36,817 nucleotides of DNA from Owenia fusiformis (GCA_903813345.2 CAIIXF020000236.1:64001-100817), one strand, 5' to 3'; positions 11,491-22,996 are shown, counted from the stretch's first letter. A program made the numbers and translations. The notes: generated by a model from the letters alone, not told the origin.

Positions 11491-12980
11491 AGCAAAAATT
11501 GACTCATTATGATAATACTGAGAACGTAATAACGCATGTAAGTTTAAGGCGGTCGCAATTTTAACGTATATTTGCTATGTCACTTCCGCTGAATAGAAAA
11601 AAGTAGTTTAAAAACTGAATGTAGTCCCAACACAATTGTGATGATGTCGAGTCTGTTAGCTCATATATTGGTACAATTGTCTCCTTTTTGCAATGACAGT
11701 ATGCGATTCTTCTAAAGTGTGTTTATTTAGGTAATCTGAAGGACAATTTGGAGTCAAATGGCGTATTGATTTTGGCTTTATTTTTAAAGAATTTATTCTG
11801 TGGCAGCAGAGGGAGGGGATAGTGTCCGGTGCAAAATGTGACGTTTTAAATCCACTGACTAATTATAAGCCAAGTTTGGCGATACATCTGTCTTACGCAT
11901 TGTCCATATCATACTAAATGCATGTGACACTAGGCATGATTGTGATACCTTGGCTTCAATCTGAGTAACGTACACATCGTTCTGCATTCCGTAATTGTTA
12001 GTTTGATGAAGGAAATCGTATTAATTTCTCGTACCATTTCGTTTGGGGAATTTTTGATGGAGGAAGGTGAAGTTTCGTAAGGTTGTCATACGAAATTTTC
12101 AAAAGCTTATAACCAGAGAAAATAATGGGGCGATTTAAATTTGATTTTTTGTTCTGGAATGCTCGGGATGTCTTCTTTCAAGGCAGATAGACAGTGTTGT
12201 TAAATATTTCTGGGAGGCTCTAGATATGAAAATAGATCAAATACGAAATGCTTTTTGTATTTAACCTTCAAAGGAATAGCTTCCTCGAATTTCAGACAAA
12301 ACTATTTAATACAGTACAAGTATTGGCGAACCTGACAAATCGACCAAAACTTCGACCTTGACATTTGAGCTCTCAACATTTTAGAATAAGTTGGATTGAA
12401 ATTTGATATTCGGATTCCTAAGAAGATTCTACAACCCTAACTCTGTAATTCTAACTCGGAGCTAACCCTAACCCTGGTTCTAATTCTAACGCTAATCCTT
12501 AAGCTGTCTCCAACCCTATATGGTTTTTGCTCAAATAACGTTTTTTGCGCAAATAGAGCACCTTTCCATCTTCAGGGGAGACCTTCAAACACATAACTTT
12601 ATAACCAATGGCCCGATTTTAATTTGGTTGACAGTTCTGAAATCCTCAAGATATTTGCCTTCGCGACAACTTAGTTATATTTGAATTTAATATTCTGCGA
12701 TCATGAAGGCCCCGAAGGACAAAACACTGAAAATATTATTCCCCTTATTGAGCTTTGAATATTCTGACACCAACACCAATACACACGTGAAATACTAAAT
12801 TATAACTCTAACCCTAGCTTTAACAATCGGGCTAGTTTAACTCTAATCCCAACCCTAAACCTAACTGTAGCTCAAGGGCTAACCCCAATACTAGCTCAAG
12901 CCCCGACCCTGGGTTTAACTATAATTATAGTTTTAACCCTTACCTTCGCTTTCATCCTGACACAAATCTAAAAATGAACA
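11491..12980. other. Gene-free stretch with degenerate telomere-like words
   Basis: No open frame or RNA gene is recognised. Between 12,105 and 12,230, and again near 12,583-12,660, the sequence resembles the linker of the 935-bp unit (GCTTATAAC, then a GGCCGATTT-like stretch, TTTGGTTTACAGTTCTG and TTTCAAGGCAGAT), much diverged. Between 12,430-12,510 and 12,800-12,960 there are many CTAACCCTAA-like words with interruptions, the clearest being CTAACCCTAACCC at 12,462. The rest shows nothing I recognise. Confidence 0.6.
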
Positions 12981-13120
12981 CTTTCAATTCGGATAATCTT
13001 TGGAAATAACAATTTACTAAAACGTATAGAAGCTTTAAAGGAATGTTTTCCCCGAATTTTAGACGAAAATATTGAAGTGTAAGGCGTCTATCGGCAAAAC
13101 TAATGAAATTACATAGATTG

Positions 13121-13132
13121 TGACCTTGACCT
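13121..13132. other. TGACCT direct repeat with no spacer in each 935-bp unit
   Basis: TGACCTTGACCT, two abutting half-sites. The TGACCTTGA part is the reverse complement of TCAAGGTCA, the textbook extended half-site of ERR and FTZ-F1/NR5A type nuclear receptors. It recurs in every unit at the 935-bp spacing. Binding is not shown. Confidence 0.7.
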
Positions 13133-13518
13133 TTAAGCTTAAAAATTTTGAGTTTACTGACATTTTTAGGTCTCTAATGAATCGTTTTTATCTATATTAA
13201 AGTGAAAATTATGATTTTGAAAAGTTGACATTTTTCACTTTAAAAGGCCGTAGAAAGTCAACGGGTCGTCGGATTTCAATTCGGTTTGTAGATTCGGAAT
13301 CCTGAGAAAATTTCCCATTATTTTGACACCTTACACGTTGAATTCGGAGAACTTTATTTTCTGACCTTCTTTCCGGACGCCATATCTCAAAATTGGGAAG
13401 AGTAATCGAAAAAAGGTCCCATGGTTTTTTTCATAGGTTTATTTCAAAGGAATGCGATGGAACATAAATCGAGACGTAAAACTGAAGAATATTGGAGAAA
13501 ACTGGAAAAATTACGTTT

Positions 13519-13543
13519 TGACCTAGTTCTTGACCTTTGACCT
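13519..13543. other. TGACCT triple in the 935-bp unit (first copy)
   Basis: Three TGACCT words lie at 13519, 13531 and 13538. Spacing is 6 bases, then 1 base; the last two form TGACCTTTGACCT, the exact reverse complement of the consensus DR1 AGGTCAAAGGTCA. The same arrangement recurs from 14454, 15389, 16324, 17260 and 18196, and in the C units at 2685, 10149 and (with a C spacer) 1297. Known DR1 binders are RXR, HNF4 and COUP-TF. A regulatory role here is only a hypothesis. Confidence 0.7.
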
Positions 13544-13686
13544 AGATAAAAAATTTACCCAATTTCCGAGCGACCCGGCCTCTAACCTTGATAAACCATA
13601 TACTTGTCTTTACTGGAGACCTCATAGTTTCTGAGAAAACTTGGTTAGAAAAATAAAAATAAGAAAAAGAAAAGCTACGAAAACAA

Positions 13687-13713
13687 TATACTCCAGATTT
13701 CATCTGGAGTATA
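13687..13713. repeat. Hairpin at the end of each 935-bp unit (first copy)
   Basis: Arm TATACTCCAGAT, loop TTC, arm ATCTGGAGTATA. Copies start at 14622, 15557, 16492, 17428 and 18364; the 14622 copy has one unpaired change (CTCTAGAT). Compared with the hairpins at 8.3 and 10.3 kb, one G-C pair of the stem has become T-A, with both arms changed together. Confidence 0.9.
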
Positions 13714-16700
13714 ATAAGGGAAAAAGTAAAGGCTTATAACTCGAGAAATAATGGACCGATTTCAATTTGGTTTACAGTTCTGAAATGCTCATGACGTCCG
13801 CTTTCAAGGCAGATTGCAGGCGATCGAATTCGATGTTTAACGGAGACCCCAGAAGTCAAAAGATGTCAAAATTTTCGATATTCGACACGTTTGGCCTTTT
13901 TGAGCTCTTATATCTCAAAACTGGTGGATAATCTTTGGAAATAACGATTTACTAAAACGTATAGAAGCTTTAAAGGAATGTTTTCCCCGAATTTTAGACG
14001 AAAATATTGAAGTGTAAGGCGTCTATCGGCAAAACTAATGAAATTACATAGATTGTGACCTTGACCTTTAAGCTTAAAAATTTTGAGTTTACTGACATTT
14101 TTAGGTCTCTAATGAATCGTTTTTATCTATATTAAAGTGAAAATTATGATTTTGAAAAGTTGACATTTTTCACTTTAAAAGGCCGTAGAAAGTCAACGGG
14201 TCGTCGGATTTCAATTCGGTTTGTAGATTCGGAATCCTGAGAAAATTTCATATTATTTTGACACCTTACACGTTGAATTCGGAGAACTTCATTTTCTGAC
14301 CTTCTTTCCGGACGCCATATCTCAAAATTGGGAAGAGTAATCGAAAAAAGGTCCCATGGTTTTTTTCATAGGTTTATTTCAAAGGAATGCGATGGAACAT
14401 AAATCGAGACGTAAAACTGAAGAATAATGGAGAAAACTGGAAAAATTACGTTTTGACCTAGTTCTTGACCTTTGACCTAGATAAAAAATTGACCCAATTT
14501 CCGAGCGACCCGGCCTCTAACCTTGATAAACCATATACTTGTCTTTACTGGAGACCTCATAGTTTCTGAGAAAACTTGGTTAGAAAAATAAAAATAAGAA
14601 AAAGAAAAGCTACGAAAACAATATACTCTAGATTTCATCTGGAGTATAATAAGGGAAAAAGTAAAGGCTTATAACTCGAGAAATAATGGACCGATTTCAA
14701 TTTGGTTTACAGTTCTGAAATGCTCATGACGTCCGCTTTCAAGGCAGATTGCAGGCGATCGAATTCGATGTTTAACGGAGACCCCAGAAGTCAAAAGATG
14801 TCAAAATTTTCGATATTCGACACGTTTGGCCTTTTTGAGCTCTTATATCTCAAAACTGGTGGATAATCTTTGGAAATAACGATTTACTAAAACGTATAGA
14901 AGCTTTAAAGGAATGTTTTCCCCGAATTTTAGACGAAAATATTGAAGTGTAAGGCGTCTATCGGCAAAACTAATGAAATTACATAGATTGTGACCTTGAC
15001 CTTTAAGCTTAAAAATTTTGAGTTTACTGACATTTTCAGGTCTCTAATGAATCGTTTTTATCTATATTAAAGTGAAAATTATGATTTTGAAAAGTTGACA
15101 TTTTTCACTTTAAAAGGCCGTAGAAAGTCAACGGGTCGTCGGATTTCAATTCGGTTTGTAGATTCGGAATCCTGAGAAAATTTCCCATTATTTTGACACC
15201 TTACACGTTGAATTCGGAGAACTTCATTTTCTGACCTTCTTTCCGGACGCCATATCTCAAAATTGGGAAGAGTAATCGAAAAAAGGTCCCATGGTTTTTT
15301 TCATAGGTTTATTTCAAAGGAATGCGATGGAACATAAATCGAGACGTAAAACTGAAGAATAATGGAGAAAACTGGAAAAATTACGTTTTGACCTAGTTCT
15401 TGACCTTTGACCTAGATAAAAAATTGACCCAATTTCCGAGCGACCCGGCCTCTAACCTTGATAAACCATATACTTGTCTTTACTGGAGACCTCATAGTTT
15501 CTGAGAAAACTTGGTTAGAAAAATAAAAATAAGAAAAAGAAAAGCTACGAAAACAATATACTCCAGATTTCATCTGGAGTATAATAAGGGAAAAAGTAAA
15601 GGCTTATAACTCGAGAAATAATGGACCGATTTCAATTTGGTTTACAGTTCTGAAATGCTCATGACGTCCGCTTTCAAGGCAGATTGCAGGCGATCGAATT
15701 CGATGTTTAACGGAGACCCCAGAAGTCAAAAGATGTCAAAATTTTCGATATTCGACACGTTTGGCCTTTTTGAGCTCTTATATCTCAAAACTGGTGGATA
15801 ATCTTTGGAAATAACGATTTACTAAAACGTATAGAAGCTTTAAAGGAATGTTTTCCCCGAATTTTAGACGAAAATATTGAAGTGTAAGGCGTCTATCGGC
15901 AAAACTAATGAAATTACATAGATTGTGACCTTGACCTTTAAGCTTAAAAATTTTGAGTTTACTGACATTTTTAGGTCTCTAATGAATCGTTTTTATCTAT
16001 ATTAAAGTGAAAATTATGATTTTGAAAAGTTGACATTTTTCACTTTAAAAGGCCGTAGAAAGTCAACGGGTCGTCGGATTTCAATTCGGTTTGTAGATTC
16101 GGAATCCTGAGAAAATTTCCCATTATTTTGACACCTTACACGTTGAATTCGGAGAACTTCATTTTCTGACCTTCTTTCCGGACGCCATATCTCAAAATTG
16201 GGAAGAGTAATCGAAAAAAGGTCCCATGGTTTTTTTCATAGGTTTATTTCAAAGGAATGCGATGGAACATAAATCGAGACGTAAAACTGAAGAATAATGG
16301 AGAAAACTGGAAAAATTACGTTTTGACCTAGTTCTTGACCTTTGACCTAGATAAAAAATTGACCCAATTTCCGAGCGACCCGGCCTCTAACCTTGATAAA
16401 CCATATACTTGTCTTTACTGGAGACCTCATAGTTTCTGAGAAAACTTGGTTAGAAAAATAAAAATAAGAAAAAGAAAAGCTACGAAAACAATATACTCCA
16501 GATTTCATCTGGAGTATAATAAGGGAAAAAGTAAAGGCTTATAACTCGAGAAATAATGGACCGATTTCAATTTGGTTTACAGTTCTGAAATGCTCATGAC
16601 GTCCGCTTTCAAGGCAGATTGCAGGCGATCGAATTCGATGTTTAACGGAGACCCCAGAAGTCAAAAGATGTCAAAATTTTCGATATTCGACACGTTTGGC

Positions 16701-18394
16701 CTTTTTGAGCTCTTATATCTCAAAACTGGTGGATAATCTTTGGAAATAACGATTTACTAAAACGTATAGAAGCTTTAAAGGAATGTTTTCCCCGAATTTT
16801 AGACGAAAATATTGAAGTGTAAGGCGTCTATCGGCAAAACTAATGAAATTACATAGATTGTGACCTTGACCTTTAAGCTTAAAAATTTTGAGTTTTTCTG
16901 ACATTTTTAGGTCTCTAATGAATCGTTTTTATCTATATTAAAGTGAAAATTATGATTTTGAAAAGTTGACATTTTTCACTTTAAAAGGCCGTAGAAAGTC
17001 AACGGGTCGTCGGATTTCAATTCGGTTTGTAGATTCGGAATCCTGAGAAAATTTCCCATTATTTTGACACCTTACACGTTGAATTCGGAGAACTTCATTT
17101 TCTGACCTTCTTTCCGGACGCCATATCTCAAAATTGGGAAGAGTAATCGAAAAAAGGTCCCATGGTTTTTTTCATAGGTTTATTTCAAAGGAATGCGATG
17201 GAACATAAATCGAGACGTAAAACTGAAGAATAATGGAGAAAACTGGAAAAATTACGTTTTGACCTAGTTCTTGACCTTTGACCTAGATAAAAAATTGACC
17301 CAATTTCCGAGCGACCCGGCCTCTAACCTTGATAAACCATATACTTGTCTTTACTGGAGACCTCATAGTTTCTGAGAAAACTTGGTTAGAAAAATAAAAA
17401 TAAGAAAAAGAAAAGCTACGAAAACAATATACTCCAGATTTCATCTGGAGTATAATAAGGGAAAAAGTAAAGGCTTATAACTCGAGAAATAATGGACCGA
17501 TTTCAATTTGGTTTACAGTTCTGAAATGCTCATGACGTCCGCTTTCAAGGCAGATTGCAGGCGATCGAATTCGATGTTTAACGGAGACCCCAGAAGTCAA
17601 AAGATGTCAAAATTTTCGATATTCGACACGTTTGGCCTTTTTGAGCTCTTATATCTCAAAACTGGTGGATAATCTTTGGAAATAACGATTTACTAAAACG
17701 TATAGAAGCTTTAAAGGAATGTTTTCCCCGAATTTTAGACGAAAATATTGAAGTGTAAGGCGTCTATCGGCAAAACTAATGAAATTACATAGATTGTGAC
17801 CTTGACCTTTAAGCTTAAAAATTTTGAGTTTTTCTGACATTTTTAGGTCTCTAATGAATCGTTTTTATCTATATTAAAGTGAAAATTATGATTTTGAAAA
17901 GTTGACATTTTTCACTTTAAAAGGCCGTAGAAAGTCAACGGGTCGTCGGATTTCAATTCGGTTTGTAGATTCGGAATCCTGAGAAAATTTCCCATTATTT
18001 TGACACCTTACACGTTGAATTCGGAGAACTTCATTTTCTGACCTTCTTTCCGGACGCCATATCTCAAAATTGGGAAGAGTAATCGAAAAAAGGTCCCATG
18101 GTTTTTTTCATAGGTTTATTTCAAAGGAATGCGATGGAACATAAATCGAGACGTAAAACTGAAGAATAATGGAGAAAACTGGAAAAATTACGTTTTGACC
18201 TAGTTCTTGACCTTTGACCTAGATAAAAAATTGACCCAATTTCCGAGCGACCCGGCCTCTAACCTTGATAAACCATATACTTGTCTTTACTGGAGACCTC
18301 ATAGTTTCTGAGAAAACTTGGTTAGAAAAATAAAAATAAGAAAAAGAAAAGCTACGAAAACAATATACTCCAGATTTCATCTGGAGTATAATAA

Positions 18395-18640
18395 ATAAGA
18401 AACGTGTATTAGGTTAACTGATACAAGTAGTGTTAAGCCATGCTTAAACAAAATTAAAACTTGTATTCTCTCACATTTCACAATTCATGTGTTTTCTGTC
18501 ATCCATATAATATCTGAGATATAAATCGGGGATATAAACAACATATTAGTCCATGATGTAATACATTTGTTTCTACTACAACTGGACCATTTTAATTAAA
18601 GCTGGTTTTACTTAATTTTTTTTTCCCATTTCCAAATATA
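18395..18640. other. Short gene-free stretch
   Basis: AT-rich sequence between the tandem array and the first mariner. I see no gene or repeat in it. Confidence 0.5.
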
Positions 18641-19739
18641 CGAGGGGTGATCAATTAGTAATGGACGCTTTTTTACACAGATGCTTTTTATAGACTAATC
18701 CCTTCGATTTTCTTACCAGTGATACATCATTCAATTATCTATCAACTCTGAAGATTTGAAGACAATATATATATATTACATGTTGATATATCTTTATTTC
18801 CGTGAAGGAGGTACAGGTACCCCGGGACCGACATTTACGTCACATATTCTGAAGATATTTTAAATTTTTTAACATGCAATGCAGTTGAATGCAGGCTAAA
18901 CAAAACAAACTATTATGATCATGAATTACCCCATTTTGTTATGCCATCGTAATAATATAATAATTTTGAATATTTTATCATCACTATGTGGTATTCATGC
19001 CACATTCATTCCACAGGGCCCTCTAAATAGTTTCCATCAAGTGCTACATGTACACAATTCCTCATCCTCTAAACTCAAAATTGTGAGACAAGGCTGAATC
19101 CATTCTCTGACATGACAGCAAGATGCAGTTGCACGGGTTGTTTTATTTCATCAATGTCAATAAACCTGCGTCCTTTCTCTATAGGAATAAGTTGTATAGA
19201 AATAAACAGTCAAATGTTAGCAGATCTGGAAAATATGGTGCATTGGCCAAGGGCTCAATTTTGAGGTCCAGGGATATTGTTTTCTGAACATTTTGAGATC
19301 TATGGGCAGGTGCATTGTCCATATGGAGTAGGGTGTTCCCTTCTCTCACCACCCCTTTCTTCCACTGAATGCTTTCTCGAATTGACCTGCAAACCCCTTC
19401 CATACAACACTCTGACATTACAATACTTTCTGTTTATGTGTTACCAGTCAGCAAAATTTTTTAAACAACACAACACTTGTTGCATATAAAACGTTCAATT
19501 CTTACTGAAATTTACCAAACTGGCTAAAATCTGAATATGTGACGTAAATGTCGGTCCCGGGGTACCTGCACCTCCTTCACGGAAATAAGGATATATCAAT
19601 ATGTATTATATATCTTGTCTTCAAATCTTCAGAATTGATAGATAATTGAATGATGTATCACTGGTAGGAAAATCAAAGGGATTGGTCTATAAAAAGTATC
19701 TGTGTAAAAAGGCGTCCATTACTTATTGATCACGACTCG
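18641..19739 (-). mobile_element. Decayed mariner-like transposon with ~210-bp inverted ends
   Basis: The element is flanked by TA on both sides (18639-18640 and 19740-19741). It begins CGAGGGGTGATCAATTAGTA and ends with the near reverse complement. The inverted arms run to about 18,851 and from about 19,532, with high identity including the shared GGTACC and CCCGGGACCGACATTTACGT stretch. The interior holds the C-terminal half of a mariner transposase on the minus strand, broken. At 1099 bp it lacks the N-terminal half, so it cannot move by itself. Arms of ~210 bp are long for mariner, whose ends are usually about 30 bp. Confidence 0.92.
19017..19430 (-). pseudogene. Mariner transposase remnant, C-terminal half
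   Basis: The minus-strand frame at 19,179-19,418 reads LLHMDNAPAHRSQNVQ followed by ANAPYFPDLLTFDCLF. These match the second and third catalytic aspartate regions of mariner transposases (family pattern HxDNAPAH, then PYSPDLxPxDF). The spacing between these aspartates is 35 residues instead of the mariner 34, which indicates an indel or decay. Beyond the stop near 19,179, further family-like residues occur in other frames (GRRFIDIDEI, then ALDGNYLEG near 19,020), so at least one frameshift separates the pieces. The helix-turn-helix region and the first aspartate are absent. It is non-functional. Confidence 0.88.
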
Positions 19740-19741
19740 TA

Positions 19742-22149
19742 TATTCGGTATGTTTAGTTGTTTGATAATGAAAATAAAGAAACGGGCACATTTTACATTT
19801 ATTCCTAATATTTCATCTTATAAAGCGATGGTTACGCTTTGGGTAAATTGGTGCATGGTAGAACAAACTGATGTAAATAACATGTTGACATACAGTACGT
19901 GTATGTCAGAGCAATATGATAAGTAAAACTTTAATCCCCAATTATTCAATTTCTTTAATCTGAGTTTTTTAACACTGATAACTAATCCGTTTGTTAGAGG
20001 CGATGGATTAATTTCCTACAGCCAACTGTTCTAGGTTCCACAAAAAATAATTTAAAAGTCAAGTTTTTCATATTTATTTGATTGTATTATGTCCCTTTTG
20101 TTATGATTAACATTGTGTTAGAATTTGGATTAAATCGATTGACTCAACAGAAAGTTAATTTTTAATCAATGGGTTTCCTCACATTTCTACTCCATTGTTT
20201 CTCTGCCATATTAAGTTAACAACAAACAACATTTAAGGGCCCCTCTTACACAGGCACAAACAACCACCCGTATTCACTCTGCCAACCACAAAAATAGTCT
20301 TGACAGAGAACTGCTCAAATTTCAGCTAAAAACATTATGCATTTTATACAGGCCCATACCAAACGAGTAACAATTAATCCCCTCCCCTTGGCCAACAATT
20401 CTTTCAAAATCATGCAGGTTTTCACCATGCACATAAATGTATTGATGTCAGAGCAATATAAGTAATACTTTAATCCCTAAGTTTTTTTCAATTTCTATAA
20501 ATTGAGTTTTGTTCACTGATAACTAATCCGATTGTTAGAGTTAATCCGTTTGTTAGAGTGAATGGATTAATATCTAGAGCCGATTGTTCTAATTTTAGTA
20601 ACTAAGTTTTTCATATTTGTTTAATTGTATAGAATCCCTCTTTCTATGAATAACATTGTGTTAAAATTTGGATTGAATTGATTAACTCATTGGAAAGTTA
20701 ATTTTTAGATTTTTAATTGATGACTTTTTCACATTTTTACTGCATTGTTAACATTAATTTAAAACAAGTTAAATTTCTTTCTTCTAAACATTTATTTGTA
20801 AATATTTTTCAAATAGAAATAGAACAGTCAAAATAAAATAAGTGCGGCATGTGTAAGTAATAGATAAGAGAAGGCCAGTGGAACGGTTGATCCTATTAAC
20901 TACCATGATGTGCATTGTTCGTTTTGTTTGGTTAAGTAAGTAACCAGATGGATTGTATATCAAGTTGGACGAGAATAATCGCGTATAATATTTTTTAGAA
21001 CCCAAATAATACAATATAATTTGATATATTCTGCTTAGATTGGAAAATACTAGAAAATAATATTTTTTAGAATAGAAAAAATCTAAATAGACTGCAATCA
21101 TCAGTATTGATTGATAATTATGACCAAATACTATTTTAGAAAGACAGAATAAATATAAATTGGCGCAAATAATTCTAAGAAAGAATATTATACCTGGAAT
21201 AAAACACCCTGCTACATTTTCTTATTGAGATAATCGGATTTGGTAAATGTTTATATGTACAAATGATATATTTGGATCTCACTTATTTCTAATTATATCA
21301 TATTGATCTCTATATAATATAGTATATTATGCTGATTATATATTTTTCATTCATAATATAATATAATAATTACAATACTGATTGGAAATACTGTATTATT
21401 ACGCCTCTTTTTCCACAAATATCCGAAAATAAAACATCTTTTTCTATATTATTTTATCGATTTCACCAAGTGTGAAGCCTCGGGAACATGTCAGTAGACA
21501 GGATATTCCCTCAGGAAAAATATTTTGCACTATTTCCGTCAAAGGCAGTCACTATTTGTATACTATTAAGTTTTCTGTAATACTTTAAACACTGATATAC
21601 AAATAAAATGTTTTCATACATTTTTGTCTTCAAGCAATTTTATTAGATTTAAACATCACATGTTCCTAATATTACATGTACCTAATGTTACACATTATAC
21701 AATTTATAATTTTAGGCAGCTTATATATGTTTTAACTCCTTGAACACTGATGAAGATATTTCATGTATTCTTATCTTGAAACATTTATATTCTGTTGTAA
21801 AAGTCTAGTGTCAATAATTTTCATTTAATAATCTCATTTGAACATTGATGACAAATTTATGTTTAAAATTGAATACTCCTGTTTGAATTGAATAACACAT
21901 GAAAATATTTCATCAGTGCTGTATCCGGGGTTAACTATGAGAGAAGCGCACAATGAGTCAAGTCTAGAAATGATAAAATATATTTGTGTCACAGTACATA
22001 TAAGTAGCCAGTCATCTTGAAATGATGAAATGGGGATCAACCCCCCCCCCCTTGGCCAACAATTCATTCAAAACATACAGTTTTCACAATTCTGGACACT
22101 TTTCAAGTGATTTGGGCCATTTTTGGGCAAAGATTTTTAAAGATGTTAG
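19742..22149. other. AT-rich gene-free stretch with a diverged tandem duplication
   Basis: No gene is recognised. About 330 bp from 19,904 (TGTCAGAGCAATAT) is repeated from 20,446 at offset 542. It shares ACTGATAACTAATCCG, TAACATTGTGTTA and AAAGTTAATTTTT, with many differences and indels. A second short duplication, TTGGCCAACAATTC followed by TTCAAAA, lies at about 20,388 and 22,051, each time after a C-rich run (22,038-22,051 is a pure C run). Minus-strand open frames at 20,784-21,101 and 21,834-22,067 have no recognisable motif. Confidence 0.55.
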
Positions 22150-22150
22150 T

Positions 22151-22171
22151 GTAACAACCCTGGGTTGTTAC
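22151..22171. repeat. Short perfect palindrome
   Basis: GTAACAACC, then CTG, then GGTTGTTAC. It forms a 9-bp stem with a 3-base loop. Confidence 0.85.
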
Positions 22172-22828
22172 TTTTTATATTTCCTGCCCAGATTAATTAT
22201 TTCATATATCTGTTAATGTAAAAATTAGTATTTCAATTTATTGTAAGGTTTAAAGGTCATTTAAACTTTTAATAACTTTTGAATTTGGTGCCAAAAACTT
22301 CAGCCTAGTTTAGATTAGCCAATCAGAGCACGTCTTAGAAAAGGAGGGGCACATGGAGAATTTAAGTTGACATTTATTTTATATCGTGCGGATTATAATC
22401 GTCTCAAATGTACAACTTAAGGTCCTAAGATAGGATAGGATATGATTCTGTTAACAGTAAATGGCCTAGGATAAGATAAATCAAGTTAAATAGGGTAAGG
22501 AAGTTAGTTTTGAACAGAAATAGACGGCTCAAGTGACCTAATTTTGCAAACTTTGAGAATCTACATCATTTCTTATAGTTGCTCTCGTTGATTCTAATCA
22601 GATATATTCAGAATTATGTATCCTTTTGTTATGTGAATATTACCAACTTAGGGTAGCATACTAATTTTGCAAGGTTTTAGTTGAAGATAGATATTCATAG
22701 CCATGTGTGTACTTTTATCAGTTTGAATATTTGCCAAACGGTGGCACTAGTGTTGTTGAGCATCTACATGAAGTTGTTGGTGTGATTGTTAAAAAATAAA
22801 TATTTATCAGGAATATTGGCTAGGGGGT

Positions 22829-22850
22829 GGTTCTTTTTTGGCCCACCCTG
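22829..22850. repeat. Orphan transposon end of the CAGGGTGGGCC type
   Basis: TTTTTTGGCCCACCCTG followed by TATA is the right-hand end of the same family as 22,997-23,627. I found no matching left end upstream, so this is probably a remnant. Confidence 0.6.
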
Positions 22851-22996
22851 TATATAAGGTCAGATAGGTGATAAGATTGAAAACTGTTTTGTTAGATATT
22901 TACAGTATCTTGTTTGATAAACAATCTGAAAGACCTTAGCTTCATTTTAAAAACTCATTGTACATATTTCATACTTTTAGTTGGTTACATAATATA

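Larger units (their letters stand above)
12991..18394. repeat. Young tandem array of a 935-bp unit, about 5.8 copies
   Basis: Unit starts (GGATAATCTTTGGAAATAAC) lie at 12991, 13926, 14861, 15796, 16731 and 17667, giving spacings of 935, 935, 935, 935 and 936. By eye, copies differ at only a few bases. Units 5 and 6 share one extra T near 16,895 and 17,831, which makes them a pair and opens an identical 63-codon minus-strand frame in both. The last copy stops at 18,394, immediately after its hairpin. A full unit is about 727 bp of body plus a ~208-bp linker that occurs only between copies. The body includes the C unit of the 475-bp family (GGACGCCATATCTCAAAATTGGG, then TGACCT words and the hairpin), so both arrays belong to one repeat superfamily. 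Confidence 0.97.

Noticed and set aside
16713-17840. Two identical 63-codon minus-strand frames in the 935-bp array
   Set aside because: They arise from one shared extra T in units 5 and 6; the other units do not have the frame.
20784-22067. Minus-strand open frames at 20,784-21,101 and 21,834-22,067
   Set aside because: AT-rich, hydrophobic by composition, no motif and no splice or promoter context.
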